Origin: a bacterium
GTDB lineage: Bacteria > Patescibacteriota > Minisyncoccia > JAJYZQ01
Direction of reading: 5' to 3'
Assembly: GCA_021799835.1 (NCBI GenBank)
Contig: JAJYZQ010000013.1
Coordinates: forward strand, 1 to 7,472
DNA length: 7,472 nucleotides
The translations under genes were made by a program, and so were the position numbers. Positions within the stretch are counted from its first letter, which is position 1. Each line of letters begins with the position of its first letter. The notes beneath the pieces are model-generated. The model was given only the letters and a program-made list of their open reading frames with translations, was not told where the DNA came from and made no database searches. Positions 5,311-7,472 of this stretch are shown here, in pieces.

Positions 5311-6810
5311 GTGATCATCAATACCATGGATCTGAAACGTGCACAATTCCCCCCAGAGGTAGCTATAGTCATTAATCGGCTAGAACAGGCCGGGTTCGCA
5401 GCATACGCGGTGGGCGGATGCGTGCGCGATCTGTTGCGCGGCGAGCAGCCGTATGATTGGGATGTAGCTACGGATGCGAAGCCTGAAGATATCCAACGCG
5501 TATTTCCAGAGAGTTTCTATACCAATGCTTTTGGGACGGTGGTGGTGCAGATCGGCAAAGAATTTCCCGATGCTCCGGATAATCTCAAGGAAATAGAAGT
5601 TACCACATACCGCGTGGAATCCGCATACACTGATAGCCGCCATCCGGAGGAAGTGCATTTTGTGCGCGACATTGCGGAAGATCTCGCGCGGCGCGACTTT
5701 ACTATCAATGCCATGGCATTGCGCTGGACGCAGGGAAAACCGGAATTGCTGGATCCTTTTTGCGGTGCTGCAGACCTAGAGCGGCATGTCATCAAAGCGG
5801 TTGGCAAGCCGGATGAGCGCTTCACTGAAGATGCGTTGCGTCTGATGCGCGCAGTGCGCTTAGCTACACAGCTTGATTTTACTATAGACGAGCGAACGCT
5901 TGGGTCAATAAAAAAGAATGCTGGACTCTTGCGCAATATTTCCGCTGAGCGCGTGCGCGACGAGTTGATGAAGATCATAGCGCTTGATCGCGCGGAAGAC
6001 GGCGTGCGCCTTTTAGAAAGTGCGGGGCTGCTGCACTATATTATCCCTGAATTGGAAGAAGGTATAAATGTAGCGCAAAACAAACATCATATTTATACCG
6101 TCTGGGAGCATAATGTTCGGTCGCTCGGCTATGCCGTACAGTATCATAATAATGCTGATGTGCGGCTTGCATCACTGCTCCATGACATCGCGAAACCCCG
6201 CACAAAGCGCGGCGAAGGGGAGTACGCAACGTTTTACGGCCATGAGGTAGTTGGCGCGCGCATGGCAAAAGAGATTTTGCGCCGGCTAAAGTTTCCGCAT
6301 CATACACTGGATAAAGTAGTTCTCCTTATTCGCTACCATTTGTTTTATTATAATGTTGGCGAGGTGACGGAAAGTTCTGTCCGGCGGCTCGTGAATAAGG
6401 TTGGCGAGGAAAATATTGCCGATCTGGTGGCATTGCGCGTTGCAGAGCGCAAAGGATCCGGCACGCCCAAAGCAAAGCCGTATAAGCTCCGGCATCTGGA
6501 ATTTATGGTGGAGAAGGTGCTGCGCGATCCGATCAGCGTAAAGACCATGGCAGTGAATGGCAGTGATCTGATGCAATGTCTTGGCCTTGCTTCCGGACCA
6601 AAAATAGGGTTATTATTGAATGCGCTCTTTGAGGAGGTGCTTGACGATTCAGCAAAAAACAACAAAGATTACCTTATATGCCGCGCAGGAGAATTGCAGG
6701 ATCTTTCAGAAGATACATTACGAGCGCTCGCACAGAAAGGCAAAGAGAAAATGCAAAAACGGGAAGAAGCAGAATTGGGAACGATCAAGAAAAAGCATTT
6801 TGTAGAGTGA
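5311..6810 (+). CDS. cca: Class II CCA tRNA nucleotidyltransferase with HD domain
   Basis: This enzyme adds or repairs the 3' CCA of tRNAs using CTP and ATP. The N-terminal nucleotidyltransferase domain (about 15-165) has GGCVRDLLRG at 35-44, the metal-binding pair D49 and D51 in YDWDVATDA, and RRDFTINAM at 127-135. The neck region has EDALRLMRAVRL at 173-184. An HD domain (about 255-345) shows H267, H291-D292 and H311, which suggests an added metal-dependent phosphohydrolase activity, as in other HD-bearing class II enzymes. The charged tail at 470-499 has no assigned role. The 499 residues are slightly longer than many family members. The start is GTG at 5311, with GAGG 8 bases upstream, or ATG at 5326. 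The related poly(A) polymerases share these motifs; CCA addition is preferred because two neighbouring tRNAs lack CCA. tRNA-Pro follows after 7 bases. Confidence 0.9.
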   Translation: MIINTMDLKRAQFPPEVAIVINRLEQAGFAAYAVGGCVRDLLRGEQPYDWDVATDAKPEDIQRVFPESFYTNAFGTVVVQIGKEFPDAPDNLKEIEVTTYRVESAYTDSRHPEEVHFVRDIAEDLARRDFTINAMALRWTQGKPELLDPFCGAADLERHVIKAVGKPDERFTEDALRLMRAVRLATQLDFTIDERTLGSIKKNAGLLRNISAERVRDELMKIIALDRAEDGVRLLESAGLLHYIIPELEEGINVAQNKHHIYTVWEHNVRSLGYAVQYHNNADVRLASLLHDIAKPRTKRGEGEYATFYGHEVVGARMAKEILRRLKFPHHTLDKVVLLIRYHLFYYNVGEVTESSVRRLVNKVGEENIADLVALRVAERKGSGTPKAKPYKLRHLEFMVEKVLRDPISVKTMAVNGSDLMQCLGLASGPKIGLLLNALFEEVLDDSAKNNKDYLICRAGELQDLSEDTLRALAQKGKEKMQKREEAELGTIKKKHFVE

Positions 6811-6817
6811 GCATATG

Positions 6818-6888
6818 CGGGGAATAGTATAATGGCAGTACGCGGCCTTCGGGTGGCTGTAGTCCGGGTCCGACTCCCGGTTCCCCGA
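6818..6888 (+). tRNA. tRNA-Pro(CGG), CCA not encoded
   Basis: The fold has acceptor CGGGGAA/TTCCCCG with the C1-G72 pair typical of bacterial tRNA-Pro. The D-stem is GTAT/GTAC with one G-U pair, the anticodon stem CGGCC/GGCTG, and the loop TTCGGGT (anticodon CGG, then G37). The variable loop has 4 nt, the T-stem is CCGGG/CCCGG, and the discriminator is A73. The following bases are CAT, so CCA is not encoded. The T-loop reads TCCGACT, with C where U55 is almost invariant. It is probably co-transcribed with the CCA-enzyme gene. Confidence 0.9.
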
Positions 6889-6918
6889 CATTGAGCAGGA
6901 TCAGGTAGAACACTCTTT

Positions 6919-7215
6919 ATGGTGTATGCTATGCCGCAGAATGTGTGCAAGCATTTGAATATCACTATTCGTGGCACCGTACAGGGCGTGTTCTTTCGCA
7001 ATTCAGCAAAACAAGAAGCAGACAAGCTGGGCATCACGGGATTTGTGCGCAATGAGTCGGATGGTAGTGTATATAGGGAAATAGAAGGAACAGAGCGCCA
7101 AATCTGGGTATTTTTGGCGTGGTGCAATAATGGCTCGTTGCTTGCACGGGTTAAAGATATGCAATACGTAGAGGAAAAAATTCTGCAAAACTTTACTAGA
7201 TTTGCTATACAGTAA
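6919..7215 (+). CDS. acyP: Acylphosphatase
   Basis: This 98-residue protein spans the whole acylphosphatase fold (usual length about 90). The phosphate-binding motif GTVQGVFFR (19-27) ends in catalytic R27, and GFVRNESDGSV (41-51) carries catalytic N45. The family hydrolyses acyl phosphates such as carbamoyl phosphate in the cytoplasm. The C-terminal ARVKDM and the final F-I strand also fit. An ATG at 6931 would give 94 residues and has GGTG 6 bases upstream, so the true start may be there. The gene lies 30 bases after tRNA-Pro and 5 bases before the helicase gene, probably in one transcript. Confidence 0.92.
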   Translation: MVYAMPQNVCKHLNITIRGTVQGVFFRNSAKQEADKLGITGFVRNESDGSVYREIEGTERQIWVFLAWCNNGSLLARVKDMQYVEEKILQNFTRFAIQ

Positions 7216-7220
7216 TAAAA

Positions 7221-7472
7221 ATGAAAAAGCAATCAGACAATAGCAATGATGAATTTGCGCGCGCATACCGGTCACTTAATGCTGAACAGCGTGAAGCAGT
7301 GGATGCGCTTGAGGGCCCCGTGATGGTGGTTGCCGGTCCCGGCACAGGAAAAACCCAAATGCTCACCTTGCGCATAGCGCATATTATCCGCCAGGGTGCA
7401 GCGAATCCGGAAAATATCCTCGCCCTTACCTATACTGAGGCGGGTGTTGCAGCTATGCGCGAGCGCCTGGCA
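7221..7472 (+). CDS. UvrD/PcrA-like superfamily 1 DNA helicase (3' partial)
   Basis: The first 84 residues are present and the gene runs off the window. They show the Q motif (SLNAEQREAV, 18-27), the Walker A motif GPGTGKT (39-45) for ATP binding, and motif Ia with LTYTEAGVAAMRERL (69-83). These define an SF1A (UvrD/Rep/PcrA) helicase, which unwinds DNA 3' to 5' in repair or recombination. In Patescibacteria, proteins starting this way are often long helicases with a C-terminal PD-(D/E)XK nuclease, but that part is outside the window. The ATG at 7221 is 5 bases after the acylphosphatase stop. Confidence 0.92.
   Translation, partial: MKKQSDNSNDEFARAYRSLNAEQREAVDALEGPVMVVAGPGTGKTQMLTLRIAHIIRQGAANPENILALTYTEAGVAAMRERLA

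Noticed and set aside
5517..6665. Several minus-strand ORFs of 88-153 codons opposite the CCA-enzyme gene
   Set aside because: They are antisense shadows of a strongly conserved enzyme, with no domain and no promoter or ribosome-binding evidence.
6669..7232. Minus-strand ORF of 187 codons
   Set aside because: It lies opposite the CCA-enzyme tail, tRNA-Pro and the acylphosphatase gene, and contains antisense tRNA (SRTRTTATRRP-like).

Overview
This window looks like a chromosomal segment of a Patescibacteria (Candidate Phyla Radiation, probably Parcubacteria-like) genome. That is an inference from style, since no rRNA or other phylogenetic marker is present. The clues are a large Gly/Ser/Tyr-rich surface protein with PKD/Ig-like domains, very compact spacing, leaderless-looking promoters, an 83-residue 'holin-like' membrane protein, a GIY-YIG nuclease abutting a tRNA, and a UvrD-type helicase N-terminus.

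Layout. Positions 1-2501 (+) hold the C-terminal 831 or more residues of a surface protein, closed by a bidirectional hairpin terminator (2532-2561). Positions 2567-3043 are the most unusual part. Read on the minus strand, this stretch carries a tRNA-Gly-like 5' part, an intact tRNA-Gly(GCC), a 79-residue GIY-YIG nuclease whose ATG shares its A with the tRNA CCA end, and a tRNA-Gly-like 3' half. The two broken parts share an exact 35-bp repeat, so tRNA plus nuclease look like a small cassette inserted into another tRNA-Gly-like gene. Positions 3072-3866 (-) encode an endonuclease/exonuclease/phosphatase-family enzyme with its own promoter. Positions 3968-4337 (+) hold a 23-codon ORF that resembles the start of a DUF4342 protein, then the small membrane protein. 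A perfect 16-bp hairpin (4351-4386) separates this from a minus-strand toxin-antitoxin operon (4393-5081) made of a Doc/Fic toxin and a helix-turn-helix antitoxin. The operon has a TTGACA-17-TATTAT promoter buried in a 9-bp inverted-repeat operator.

The right end is translation and housekeeping: tRNA-Gly(UCC) on the minus strand, then on the plus strand a class II CCA-adding enzyme with an HD domain, tRNA-Pro(CGG), an acylphosphatase, and the start of a UvrD/PcrA-like helicase that runs off the window. The tRNA-Gly(UCC) and CCA-enzyme promoters have -35 boxes back to back. Both tRNAs beside the CCA-enzyme gene lack an encoded CCA and need that enzyme, whereas tRNA-Gly(GCC) in the cassette encodes its own. 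The plus-strand genes from 5311 onward are closely spaced and could be one operon.
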